DNA from: Arabidopsis thaliana
Taxonomy: Eukaryota; Streptophyta; Magnoliopsida; Brassicales; Brassicaceae
Direction: 5' to 3'
NCBI RefSeq assembly: GCF_000001735.4
Contig: NC_003070.9
Location: 6,138,001 to 6,202,000 of the forward strand
Length of the DNA stretch: 64,000 nt
Numbering within the stretch: the stretch's first letter is position 1; the number at the start of each line of letters is the position of its first letter. Below the pieces are notes generated by a model. That model searched no databases and had not been told where the DNA came from. It worked only from the letters and a program-made list of their open reading frames with translations. Position numbers and translations under genes: made by a program. Shown here in pieces: positions 55,756 to 64,000 of the stretch.

Positions 55756-56667
55756 GGAATCCGTGTGTGCTGTCTATGTGATTCTTCAACAACTGTGGAA
55801 AGATAATATTTATATAAATGATACATACAGATTTGGTGTATTGACTGGTCAAAGCGGTGCCCAAGTCGTCGTCTTCTTATTAGACAAAGCCATCATATAT
55901 GTTTGCAGTTGTATCTAGCTAGAAGCTTGTGTGCTTGAGCCAAGACATGATTTGAGTTAGTATATCAAAGTACAGCTATAGGTTGTTTTCTTGACGTGCA
56001 TGCGATCCTAATCATTGTTTTCATTTCTGTAATGCGTATAGAAAAAAAAGGTTGCATGTCCACATGATAATGCCTTGTGAGTTTTTGACAATTAGGCAGT
56101 TCTTTCCACACTCACGGTGAGTCAAATAAAAGAAAGAAGACGTGCACAAATGCTTAAGGTTAGAGTTTTCTAATTTGTTTTCTCAAACAACTTTCCATCT
56201 TGACTCATTCAACACTTCTGTGATGTAACAGATGATGTCTCTTCACACAAAGACATTTCAAGTTTAGTTATTATTCAGCGAAGAATGAGATTTTCTTTTA
56301 TCCCTTAGCCTTTGCCCTATCTTGATAAGGTTATGGAAATTGCTGGTCCCCATGACAAGTATGTGATTGGTGTAACACACCATCCGTACAGTGAAGATTG
56401 CACCATCGATGCCAACTTGTATTCTCTATTATTATCATCTCTGTCTCACCCCATTTCGATCGATGACATCACTACTCAAAAGTTATGTGTCATATATACT
56501 AAACAAAGGACACTACTTTATGAGAACTCAATTACCATGCATAAAAGAATAAAGGCATTTCAGAGCCTCAAATCTTTGTTTCTCTATGTAACTGTTACAT
56601 TCATAACAGAACGTCATCGTATTAAAAAACAGTTAACTTACTCAATGTTCTAATAAACTACTATCTT
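55756..56667. other. OPR-like promoter side and MFS 3' side
   Basis: From 56027 rightward this is inside the left inverted-repeat arm as far as the window lets me verify; the match may extend further left. It includes an unidentified ORF on the plus strand at 56312-56653 (MPYLDKVMEIAGPHDKYVIG...), duplicated as 63374-63715 on the minus strand. The first 50 codons look protein-like (GVTHHPYSEDC) and then become low-quality. I do not recognise it, and it may be a gene fragment. Confidence 0.4.
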
Positions 56668-58047
56668 CTAAACCTTATCATTACTATCATCATCATTATC
56701 ATTTTTAACATAAAAATACACAAGAAGAACAAGTAAAGGATAACTTACAGTAGTAAGTGACCAATTAACAATAAGCTGTGACATTAACGGAACCTTACGA
56801 GTATCCACTTGCCAAGCCACTGCAGCTCCTGCACTCTGCACTCCTTTGTAGAATCCACTATATCTACTCAAAGTCTGCGAATCATCAGCCAATGCTCCTA
56901 TCAACCAATAAACCATACTCTGATACATTGCATCTAACAATCCATAGCTCATATATAACACGAATGGTCCCGCAAACTCTATCCCGGAATCTTTAAAATC
57001 AAGTTTCTTTTCCGGTAGTTTGTCCAACGAGTAACCGTGCTGATTCGCTAACCCGCCCGCCCATATAATGGTTCCGATTACCGCGACTAGTGATATTCCG
57101 GTGAATCCTCTAGCTCGCCGGCTTTTGAAGCTGAAGTCCATCACGTAACCAATGGCGATGGATCCAGCCATTTGAGCTCCCCAGTAGAAGACATTGTTGA
57201 ATCCTCTGGTTCTTAAGTTAAAGAGGAGTCCATTCACATTGTTGAATTGATAGCTGTAGAAGAAATTGCTAGCCCAAGCCGCGGGGACGATGAGGAGCAT
57301 TTTCCGATCGAGGAATAGCCGTAGCACGGCGGCTGCTTCAGTTGACGGACGGGAGTATTTCACGGCAGAGCATCTAGATCCGTCGTTACGGATCACGGAG
57401 GTCGCCGGGAGGATACCGAAAGAGAGAAGAACGCCGGCGAACATGAAACACATGAACGCTATGTACGTCGAGTCGTTGACCGATGCGGCGGAGCTACGTT
57501 GGTAGTTGAGGATAAACGGGATTAATCCACCGATAACGCCGCCGAGATTGAAGATACTCCAGAACAACGCTATGTAAGTGCCTTTCCGATGCGGCGGAGG
57601 GTATGACGTCATCACAGCTCCTTCTCCGGCCCAGAGAAGTCCCGCGCCGCAACCGAGTAAAGCTCCGGCGACTATCGCGAAGGCTTGGTGGTGGTGATGG
57701 TTGTAGTAGAGGAAAGATCCGGCGTAGAGTACGTAAGTCGAACATCCAGCGGCTAACGTGAGCCGTGGACCGAGGACGTTGTAAAACCCGCCGCCTAAAA
57801 GGCCGAAAACGGTGAAAGCGGTGTAAACGGCGGTGTTAGCGTTGTTAGCAGCGGTTGGATCTACTTGACCACCGCCTCCCATGCCGGAGAGAGCGTTGAA
57901 CATTCCTGGACAACAGAAACAAACGAATCCCATTAAGCTCACTTGAGCTAGAGGAGAATTAAATCGCCATTTGTTCTCCGGTGATTTATTCTCCTCTCCT
58001 CCGCCGTGTTTCTCCGCCGTAGTTTTTCCCTCGTCTCTCACATTCAT
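56668..58047 (-). CDS. UNC93-like major facilitator protein, left-arm copy
   Basis: A single-exon 459-residue membrane protein starting MNVRDEGKTTAEK. A short hydrophilic N-terminus (about 30 residues) precedes 11-12 hydrophobic segments: VSLMGFVCFCCPGMFNALSG, GLLGGGFYNVLGPRLTLAAG and others. The order and the DUF895/UNC-93 pattern (CPGMFNALSGMGGGGQ, WSIFNLGGVIGG) match plant UNC93-like proteins of the MFS. The tail is Asp/Asn-rich (KNDNDDDSNDKV). In animals UNC-93 regulates a K+ channel; substrate and role in plants are not established to my knowledge. It is residue-for-residue identical to the copy at 61980-63359. Locus as recalled: At1g18000. Confidence 0.93.
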   Translation of the reverse strand: MNVRDEGKTTAEKHGGGEENKSPENKWRFNSPLAQVSLMGFVCFCCPGMFNALSGMGGGGQVDPTAANNANTAVYTAFTVFGLLGGGFYNVLGPRLTLAAGCSTYVLYAGSFLYYNHHHHQAFAIVAGALLGCGAGLLWAGEGAVMTSYPPPHRKGTYIALFWSIFNLGGVIGGLIPFILNYQRSSAASVNDSTYIAFMCFMFAGVLLSFGILPATSVIRNDGSRCSAVKYSRPSTEAAAVLRLFLDRKMLLIVPAAWASNFFYSYQFNNVNGLLFNLRTRGFNNVFYWGAQMAGSIAIGYVMDFSFKSRRARGFTGISLVAVIGTIIWAGGLANQHGYSLDKLPEKKLDFKDSGIEFAGPFVLYMSYGLLDAMYQSMVYWLIGALADDSQTLSRYSGFYKGVQSAGAAVAWQVDTRKVPLMSQLIVNWSLTTVSYPLLVLLVYFYVKNDNDDDSNDKV

Positions 58048-58397
58048 GATCGGATAAAATGGTTAAAGATGAGAATTTTAATATTCTTCTCGTAAACTCA
58101 AAACAGGGCTCGGATCTGTGACTGTTTGTGATCCGTCTGTTACGATTCTTTCTTTAGTAGTAGCGGACATTTTCATGGGAATAAATATTAACTAAAACTT
58201 AATTTTCTAACAAAACAAAATTGATGCTCTCTACTGGTTTAATCTAATCCTAGTAAACTGTAATAACTAGAGCGAAAAGAACATGTCAATGAATGTTATC
58301 TGTTACGTTCTTTCTACGAAAATAAAAGTCAAACGTCATTATTTTTAGAAAAACAATAGCTACTTCTTCACGTTGACACTGACAACCAAAAAACTAG

Positions 58398-58652
58398 TAC
58401 TCCCTCTGTTGTTTAGAAAAACATAAAAGAAAACATGTTACTAAAAAATAGTTATAAATATATAATTTTTTTGTATTTTACAATTTTCTGATTTTTAAAT
58501 TAAAAATGTTTAATTATTTTTCTTAAAACTTACAATTCATTAATAATAACCAATAAATATTACATAAAAAACATATTAAAAAAAATCAATCTTTTAGAAA
58601 CAATTTTTTCTTCTAAAAAAATCAATCATTTAGGAACAAAGAACGTAATATA
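58398..58652. mobile_element. Possible degenerate MITE in left arm
   Basis: Begins TA-CTCCCTCTGTTGTTTAG and ends near GGAACAAAGAACGTAATA, a weak inverted counterpart. About 255 bp, AT-rich. CTCCCTCYGTTT is the terminal motif of Stowaway-type MITEs in plants. The mirror copy is 61375-61629. Confidence 0.35.
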
Positions 58653-59112
58653 CTATTATATTTTTATATAATTAATTAATATCGACCTAGTTACTACTAA
58701 ATACTTTTATATTAAATGAGTCAAAACTATAATATTAAAATAGTTCAAATCTATAAATATCAAAAATAGTAACAGAATCAAATCCAGCTATAATACTATA
58801 AAATTTTCTATTTAAATAGATATTAAAAAAAAAAAAATTTGGTAGGGGATATTTCAAATTGACATTGTCATATTATATTTGTATTATGGGTTTTATTTAA
58901 GAGTTTTTTTTTCTAATCAGAATTAAAACCAAAGCAACATTTAATTAAAGCAAACCAAAAATAAGTAAGAAACTATATATACAGTATATCAGATGATGTG
59001 ACCTTAAAATCTTAATTTATATAAACCCTTGTCCAAGGGAAAAGTGTCACATGTCAGCTTTTTAAAGCTTTGTGTTTGGGAAAAACATTATTTTATTATA
59101 CTAAACTAGATT

Positions 59113-59390
59113 AAATTTTGCAAATCTAAAAGTTAAATTAGTTAAAATACAAATATTATTGGAAGAGAAAAATAACAAAAATACATATTGGATCATCTAT
59201 TATATTAGATTTTGCAATTCTAAAAGTTTAAACTTATTAAAATACAGATATTATTGGAAGAGGAAAATAATAAAAATACAGATTTAATCATCTATTATAT
59301 TACATTTTACAAAGTTAAAAAGTCAAATGTAATAAAATACATATATTGTTAGAAGGGAAAATAATAAGAAAACAGATTTGATCATATATT
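59113..59390 (+). repeat. Three-copy ~95-bp tandem repeat at inner end of left arm
   Basis: Units approximately 59113-59207, 59208-59302 and 59303-59390. Each runs ATTTTGCAAxTCTAAAAGTT, then TTAAAATACAxATATTATTG, GAAGAGRAAAATAA, and ends GATTxATCATCTATTATATT. The third is more diverged and slightly short. The inverted repeat stops at the end of unit 3. Confidence 0.85.
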
Positions 59391-59517
59391 GTCCAGCAAA
59401 ATGGGCAACGGTTTGGACACTAGCCATCTATCCTACTTACTTTGCTCTTTTCCTCTCTTTTTTCTCTTTTTTCTTAATATTTCAATCAGATTCTACGAGT
59501 ATAAAAATAATTGATCT
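59390..59517. repeat. Inverted-then-direct fragments of the PAPS1 start region
   Basis: 59390-59416 is the reverse complement of 53384-53410 (PAPS1 codons about 3-12). 59414-59517 is a direct copy of 53405-53508 (start codon and leader), at a constant offset of 6009 with only two mismatches near 59499-59500. The two pieces share a few bases at the join (TGGAC-type microhomology). Confidence 0.93.
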
Positions 59518-60631
59518 TTTTTTTTTCTTTTTCTCAACGATTATTTGCCTGAATATTTCCAATAATGTAAAACTAAAAACCGAAAACTCAAAGAAAATTA
59601 CTATGGAGAAAATGTTGATCATACAGAATACAAATCAAAGGCCTTTTTGCGAAATTTAAAGCAAAGCAACAAAAATAACAGAAAAATTTCATACAAAAGT
59701 AGCCAAACGAGTCGGGAGGCTCTTCTCGGGAACAACCCTTAAACCCTAATCCAATTGACTGGTAATACAACGAACGGAATCGAGCGTACAGCAGAAAGTC
59801 TCGGCCTTTGAACACCCGATTGATCGATGCGAACTGGGTCCCGTCGGTGAAGTCGATCTCCGGCGATACAGGACGAATAGATTCTCCGGCGAAGTGAAGA
59901 ACTTTTTTCCCCCAAATTGTCGTGCGGAGTTTCTAGGTTTAGGGTCGCAACGAATTTCACCCTTCTCGCGAGGGATTGCGACAAAAAACTCTCTGGCCAC
60001 ACATATATAAATTTATGGATTTTTAGAAAACCTATTGATATTCCCCACGAGAAAGAAACCGTGTTCCAATACCTGACCCGATTATTGATCCGATTCCCTT
60101 AATTGAAAACCCGACCCGGAACTATTTATTTATAGGTTTAATATCTTACTCCCTCTGTTTAAATAGATGTAATTTTAAATTTTTTTTTTTTAAAGTATTA
60201 GTTTCATTTGTCTATGCAATAATTAAATATATTTAATAATTTTATACTAATTATATGTTATATCATATTTTTTATTGATTGATTTAGTTGTAATTAATAA
60301 TGTTTTTATGTAAAAAAATAAGTTAAATAAAATTTTGTGTTTTTTTTTTTAATTTATGTGAAAAAAAATTAAACTATAAATAATATGAAACAGAGAGATA
60401 TAAATTAAGTAGGATTCTCCAGAAGCTGACATGTAGCAACAAGGAGTTACACATGTCCTTATTTTCTCTCACCATCTCTTTTTCTTTACTTCTTTCCAAA
60501 TTCATCATTTTCCAAAAAAAAATAAACAACTTATTTTTTATGTTTACACAAGTTATTTACTTCAAATACATCACTATTTTCCAACAATACAACGTTTATT
60601 TTATTTGTTAAAAATTAGCAAAATTTAATTT
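59391..60631. other. 1.24-kb spacer of the inverted repeat
   Basis: Unique sequence separating the two arms. From left to right it contains PAPS1 fragments (to 59517), a T-rich stretch, a GC-richer gene-like island (59640-60110), a MITE-like element (60147-60400) and AT-rich DNA that meets the right arm. The island has minus-strand overlapping ORFs of 84-87 codons ending near 59740 (MWPESFLSQSLARR... and MAREFFVAIPREKGEI...) and typical leader words (AACCCTAAT, GGTTTAGGGT). I do not recognise a family; it may be a captured gene 5' end. Confidence 0.6.
60147..60400. mobile_element. MITE-like element in spacer
   Basis: Starts TA-CTCCCTCTGTTTAAATAG (60147 on) and ends ATATGAAACAGAGAGATA (to about 60400), so its ends are imperfect inverted repeats flanked by TA. 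Length about 254 bp, internal sequence almost pure A/T. Ends and TA flank fit a Stowaway/mariner-derived MITE; the family was not checked. Confidence 0.5.
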
Positions 60632-60914
60632 AATACATGATCAAATCTGTTTTCTTATTATTTTCCCTTCTAACAATATATGTATTTTATTACATTTGAC
60701 TTTTTAACTTTGTAAAATGTAATATAATAGATGATTAAATCAAATCTGTATTTTTATTATTTTCCTCTTCCAATAATATCTGTATTTTAATAAGTTTAAA
60801 CTTTTAGAATTGCAAAATCTAATATAATAGATGATCCAATATGTATTTTTGTTATTTTTCTCTTCCAATAATATTTGTATTTTAACTAATTTAACTTTTA
60901 GATTTGCAAAATTT
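60632..60914 (-). repeat. Three-copy ~95-bp tandem repeat, right-arm mirror
   Basis: Reverse-complement counterpart of the 59113-59390 array, with the same three units. The middle/third boundary region carries the 5-bp AAATC duplication. Confidence 0.8.
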
Positions 60915-61374
60915 AATCTAGTTTAGTATAATAAAATAATGTTTTTCCCAAACACAAAGCTTTAAAAAGCTGACATGTGACACTTTTCCCTTGGACAAGG
61001 GTTTATATAAATTAAGATTTTAAGGTCACATCATCTGATATACTGTATATATAGTTTCTTACTTATTTTTGGTTTGCTTTAATTAAATGTTGCTTTGGTT
61101 TTAATTCTGATTAGAAAAAAAAACTCTTAAATAAAACCCATAATACAAATATAATATGACAATGTCAATTTGAAATATCCCCTACCAAATTTTTTTTTTT
61201 TTAATATCTATTTAAATAGAAAATTTTATAGTATTATAGCTGGATTTGATTCTGTTACTATTTTTGATATTTATAGATTTGAACTATTTTAATATTATAG
61301 TTTTGACTCATTTAATATAAAAGTATTTAGTAGTAACTAGGTCGATATTAATTAATTATATAAAAATATAATAG

Positions 61375-61629
61375 TATATTACGTTCTTTGTTCCTAAATG
61401 ATTGATTTTTTTAGAAGAAAAAATTGTTTCTAAAAGATTGATTTTTTTTAATATGTTTTTTATGTAATATTTATTGGTTATTATTAATGAATTGTAAGTT
61501 TTAAGAAAAATAATTAAACATTTTTAATTTAAAAATCAGAAAATTGTAAAATACAAAAAAATTATATATTTATAACTATTTTTTAGTAACATGTTTTCTT
61601 TTATGTTTTTCTAAACAACAGAGGGAGTA
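61375..61629. mobile_element. Possible degenerate MITE, right-arm mirror
   Basis: Mirror of the left-arm element at 58398-58652, ending AACAACAGAGGGAGTA at 61629. Confidence 0.35.
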
Positions 61630-61979
61630 CTAGTTTTTTGGTTGTCAGTGTCAACGTGAAGAAGTAGCTATTGTTTTTCTAAAAATAATGACGTTTGACT
61701 TTTATTTTCGTAGAAAGAACGTAACAGATAACATTCATTGACATGTTCTTTTCGCTCTAGTTATTACAGTTTACTAGGATTAGATTAAACCAGTAGAGAG
61801 CATCAATTTTGTTTTGTTAGAAAATTAAGTTTTAGTTAATATTTATTCCCATGAAAATGTCCGCTACTACTAAAGAAAGAATCGTAACAGACGGATCACA
61901 AACAGTCACAGATCCGAGCCCTGTTTTGAGTTTACGAGAAGAATATTAAAATTCTCATCTTTAACCATTTTATCCGATC

Positions 61980-63359
61980 ATGAATGTGAGAGACGAGGGA
62001 AAAACTACGGCGGAGAAACACGGCGGAGGAGAGGAGAATAAATCACCGGAGAACAAATGGCGATTTAATTCTCCTCTAGCTCAAGTGAGCTTAATGGGAT
62101 TCGTTTGTTTCTGTTGTCCAGGAATGTTCAACGCTCTCTCCGGCATGGGAGGCGGTGGTCAAGTAGATCCAACCGCTGCTAACAACGCTAACACCGCCGT
62201 TTACACCGCTTTCACCGTTTTCGGCCTTTTAGGCGGCGGGTTTTACAACGTCCTCGGTCCACGGCTCACGTTAGCCGCTGGATGTTCGACTTACGTACTC
62301 TACGCCGGATCTTTCCTCTACTACAACCATCACCACCACCAAGCCTTCGCGATAGTCGCCGGAGCTTTACTCGGTTGCGGCGCGGGACTTCTCTGGGCCG
62401 GAGAAGGAGCTGTGATGACGTCATACCCTCCGCCGCATCGGAAAGGCACTTACATAGCGTTGTTCTGGAGTATCTTCAATCTCGGCGGCGTTATCGGTGG
62501 ATTAATCCCGTTTATCCTCAACTACCAACGTAGCTCCGCCGCATCGGTCAACGACTCGACGTACATAGCGTTCATGTGTTTCATGTTCGCCGGCGTTCTT
62601 CTCTCTTTCGGTATCCTCCCGGCGACCTCCGTGATCCGTAACGACGGATCTAGATGCTCTGCCGTGAAATACTCCCGTCCGTCAACTGAAGCAGCCGCCG
62701 TGCTACGGCTATTCCTCGATCGGAAAATGCTCCTCATCGTCCCCGCGGCTTGGGCTAGCAATTTCTTCTACAGCTATCAATTCAACAATGTGAATGGACT
62801 CCTCTTTAACTTAAGAACCAGAGGATTCAACAATGTCTTCTACTGGGGAGCTCAAATGGCTGGATCCATCGCCATTGGTTACGTGATGGACTTCAGCTTC
62901 AAAAGCCGGCGAGCTAGAGGATTCACCGGAATATCACTAGTCGCGGTAATCGGAACCATTATATGGGCGGGCGGGTTAGCGAATCAGCACGGTTACTCGT
63001 TGGACAAACTACCGGAAAAGAAACTTGATTTTAAAGATTCCGGGATAGAGTTTGCGGGACCATTCGTGTTATATATGAGCTATGGATTGTTAGATGCAAT
63101 GTATCAGAGTATGGTTTATTGGTTGATAGGAGCATTGGCTGATGATTCGCAGACTTTGAGTAGATATAGTGGATTCTACAAAGGAGTGCAGAGTGCAGGA
63201 GCTGCAGTGGCTTGGCAAGTGGATACTCGTAAGGTTCCGTTAATGTCACAGCTTATTGTTAATTGGTCACTTACTACTGTAAGTTATCCTTTACTTGTTC
63301 TTCTTGTGTATTTTTATGTTAAAAATGATAATGATGATGATAGTAATGATAAGGTTTAG
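61980..63359 (+). CDS. UNC93-like major facilitator protein, right-arm copy
   Basis: Single-exon 459-residue frame identical in protein sequence to the minus-strand copy at 56668-58047, including the His-rich loop NHHHHQAF and the Asp/Asn tail. The upstream leader and promoter (to 60914) are also mirrored, so both copies should be expressed alike, pointing away from the shared spacer. Perfect identity implies a very recent duplication or gene conversion. Locus as recalled: At1g18010. Confidence 0.93.
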   Translation: MNVRDEGKTTAEKHGGGEENKSPENKWRFNSPLAQVSLMGFVCFCCPGMFNALSGMGGGGQVDPTAANNANTAVYTAFTVFGLLGGGFYNVLGPRLTLAAGCSTYVLYAGSFLYYNHHHHQAFAIVAGALLGCGAGLLWAGEGAVMTSYPPPHRKGTYIALFWSIFNLGGVIGGLIPFILNYQRSSAASVNDSTYIAFMCFMFAGVLLSFGILPATSVIRNDGSRCSAVKYSRPSTEAAAVLRLFLDRKMLLIVPAAWASNFFYSYQFNNVNGLLFNLRTRGFNNVFYWGAQMAGSIAIGYVMDFSFKSRRARGFTGISLVAVIGTIIWAGGLANQHGYSLDKLPEKKLDFKDSGIEFAGPFVLYMSYGLLDAMYQSMVYWLIGALADDSQTLSRYSGFYKGVQSAGAAVAWQVDTRKVPLMSQLIVNWSLTTVSYPLLVLLVYFYVKNDNDDDSNDKV

Positions 63360-64000
63360 AAGATAGTAGTTTATTAGAACATTGAGTAAGTTAACTGTTT
63401 TTTAATACGATGACGTTCTGTTATGAATGTAACAGTTACATAGAGAAACAAAGATTTGAGGCTCTGAAATGCCTTTATTCTTTTATGCATGGTAATTGAG
63501 TTCTCATAAAGTAGTGTCCTTTGTTTAGTATATATGACACATAACTTTTGAGTAGTGATGTCATCGATCGAAATGGGGTGAGACAGAGATGATAATAATA
63601 GAGAATACAAGTTGGCATCGATGGTGCAATCTTCACTGTACGGATGGTGTGTTACACCAATCACATACTTGTCATGGGGACCAGCAATTTCCATAACCTT
63701 ATCAAGATAGGGCAAAGGCTAAGGGATAAAAGAAAATCTCATTCTTCGCTGAATAATAACTAAACTTGAAATGTCTTTGTGTGAAGAGACATCATCTGTT
63801 ACATCACAGAAGTGTTGAATGAGTCAAGATGGAAAGTTGTTTGAGAAAACAAATTAGAAAACTCTAACCTTAAGCATTTGTGCACGTCTTCTTTCTTTTA
63901 TTTGACTCACCGTGAGTGTGGAAAGAACTGCCTAATTGTCAAAAACTCACAAGGCATTATCATGTGGACATGCAACCTTTTTTTTCTATACGCATTACAG
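63360..64000. other. Right-arm flank after MFS gene (partial)
   Basis: Mirror of 56027-56667, including the unidentified 113-codon ORF on the minus strand (63374-63715). The OPR-like counterpart expected next (At1g18020 as I recall) lies outside the window. Confidence 0.6.

Larger units (their letters stand above)
56027..59390 (+). repeat. Left arm of large inverted repeat
   Basis: Position p in this arm pairs with 120027-p on the other strand for the outer part: 56027 with 64000, 58047 with 61980, 58400 with 61627. In the inner part the offset changes by 5 because of one indel. The MFS gene and all its antisense shadow frames are identical in both arms, and all stretches I compared by eye match. 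The arm ends at 59390, the end of the third ~95-bp tandem unit. The outer limit lies left of 56027, but its partner is off the window. Confidence 0.95.
60632..64000 (-). repeat. Right arm of large inverted repeat (runs off window)
   Basis: Mirror of 56027-59390. Differences seen are a 5-bp tandem AAATC duplication at 60737-60746 (single in the left arm near 59281) and one or two mismatches in the last few bases at 60632-60637. The last base of the window still pairs, so the arm continues beyond it. Confidence 0.95.

Noticed and set aside
57266..57745. Antisense ORFs inside the MFS genes (also 62282-62761)
   Set aside because: Frame shadows of a GC-rich coding exon, repeated only because the gene is duplicated.

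Overview
This is plant nuclear DNA: AT-rich, with intron-bearing genes, GT-AG junctions (two GC-AG), telo-box and TGGGCC promoter elements, and plant-only families (HD-ZIP IV, R2R3-MYB, wall-associated kinase, plant mobile domain). I recognise the gene order as Arabidopsis thaliana chromosome 1, roughly the At1g17830 to At1g18020 interval. That is recollection and was not searched. I rebuilt exon structures from splice signals and reading frame. In every model listed with exons the phases close and the protein length is stated.

Layout. 1-0.2 kb: first exon of a DUF789-like gene (-). 4.9-7.9 kb: ABCG11 cuticle lipid half-transporter (+). 8.5-10.8 kb: rhodanese-like STR8 (-). 11.3-11.9 kb: Kunitz inhibitor KTI5 (+). 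12.0-14.2 kb: EGY3, a plastid S2P homologue without its catalytic residues (-). 14.6-15.4 kb: BTF3, the NAC beta subunit (-). 16.5-17.6 kb: GER2, GDP-L-fucose synthase (-). About 18.9-20.5 kb: decayed Mutator-like remnant with an array of GTGTACGTACAC-type motifs. 21.1-23.6 kb: WAK-like kinase (+). 24.2-27.0 kb: HDG12 (-). 28.6-30.4 kb: plant mobile domain protein (-). 31.6-34.0 kb: BRO1-like protein (-). 34.0-39.8 kb: long intergenic stretch. 39.8-41.1 kb: MYB52 (+). 43.0-45.7 kb: internally deleted threonyl-tRNA synthetase (-). 47.0-49.2 kb: RING-H2 protein (+). 49.7-53.4 kb: PAPS1 nuclear poly(A) polymerase (-). 54.5-55.8 kb: OPR-like flavoprotein with a frameshift (-). 56.0-64.0 kb: very large inverted repeat carrying two identical UNC93-like MFS genes in divergent orientation.

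The most unusual region is 53.4-64.0 kb. The inverted repeat arms (at least 3.36 kb each, the right one running off the window) match base for base in the parts I compared. They end inside a three-copy ~95-bp tandem repeat around a 1.24-kb spacer. The left junction of the spacer is a patchwork: 27 bp of inverted PAPS1 start-codon region, immediately followed by about 100 bp of the same region in direct orientation. This records how the duplication arose and suggests a fold-back or template-switch event seeded at the PAPS1 5' end.

The genes do not form an operon or pathway. They are ordinary independent eukaryotic genes covering cuticle export, plastid stress, translation, cell-wall sugar nucleotide supply, epidermal and secondary-wall transcription factors and mRNA polyadenylation. 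Several show loss of ancestral catalytic parts (EGY3, the ThrRS-like gene, the OPR-like gene). I see no prokaryotic system, CRISPR array, rRNA or tRNA.
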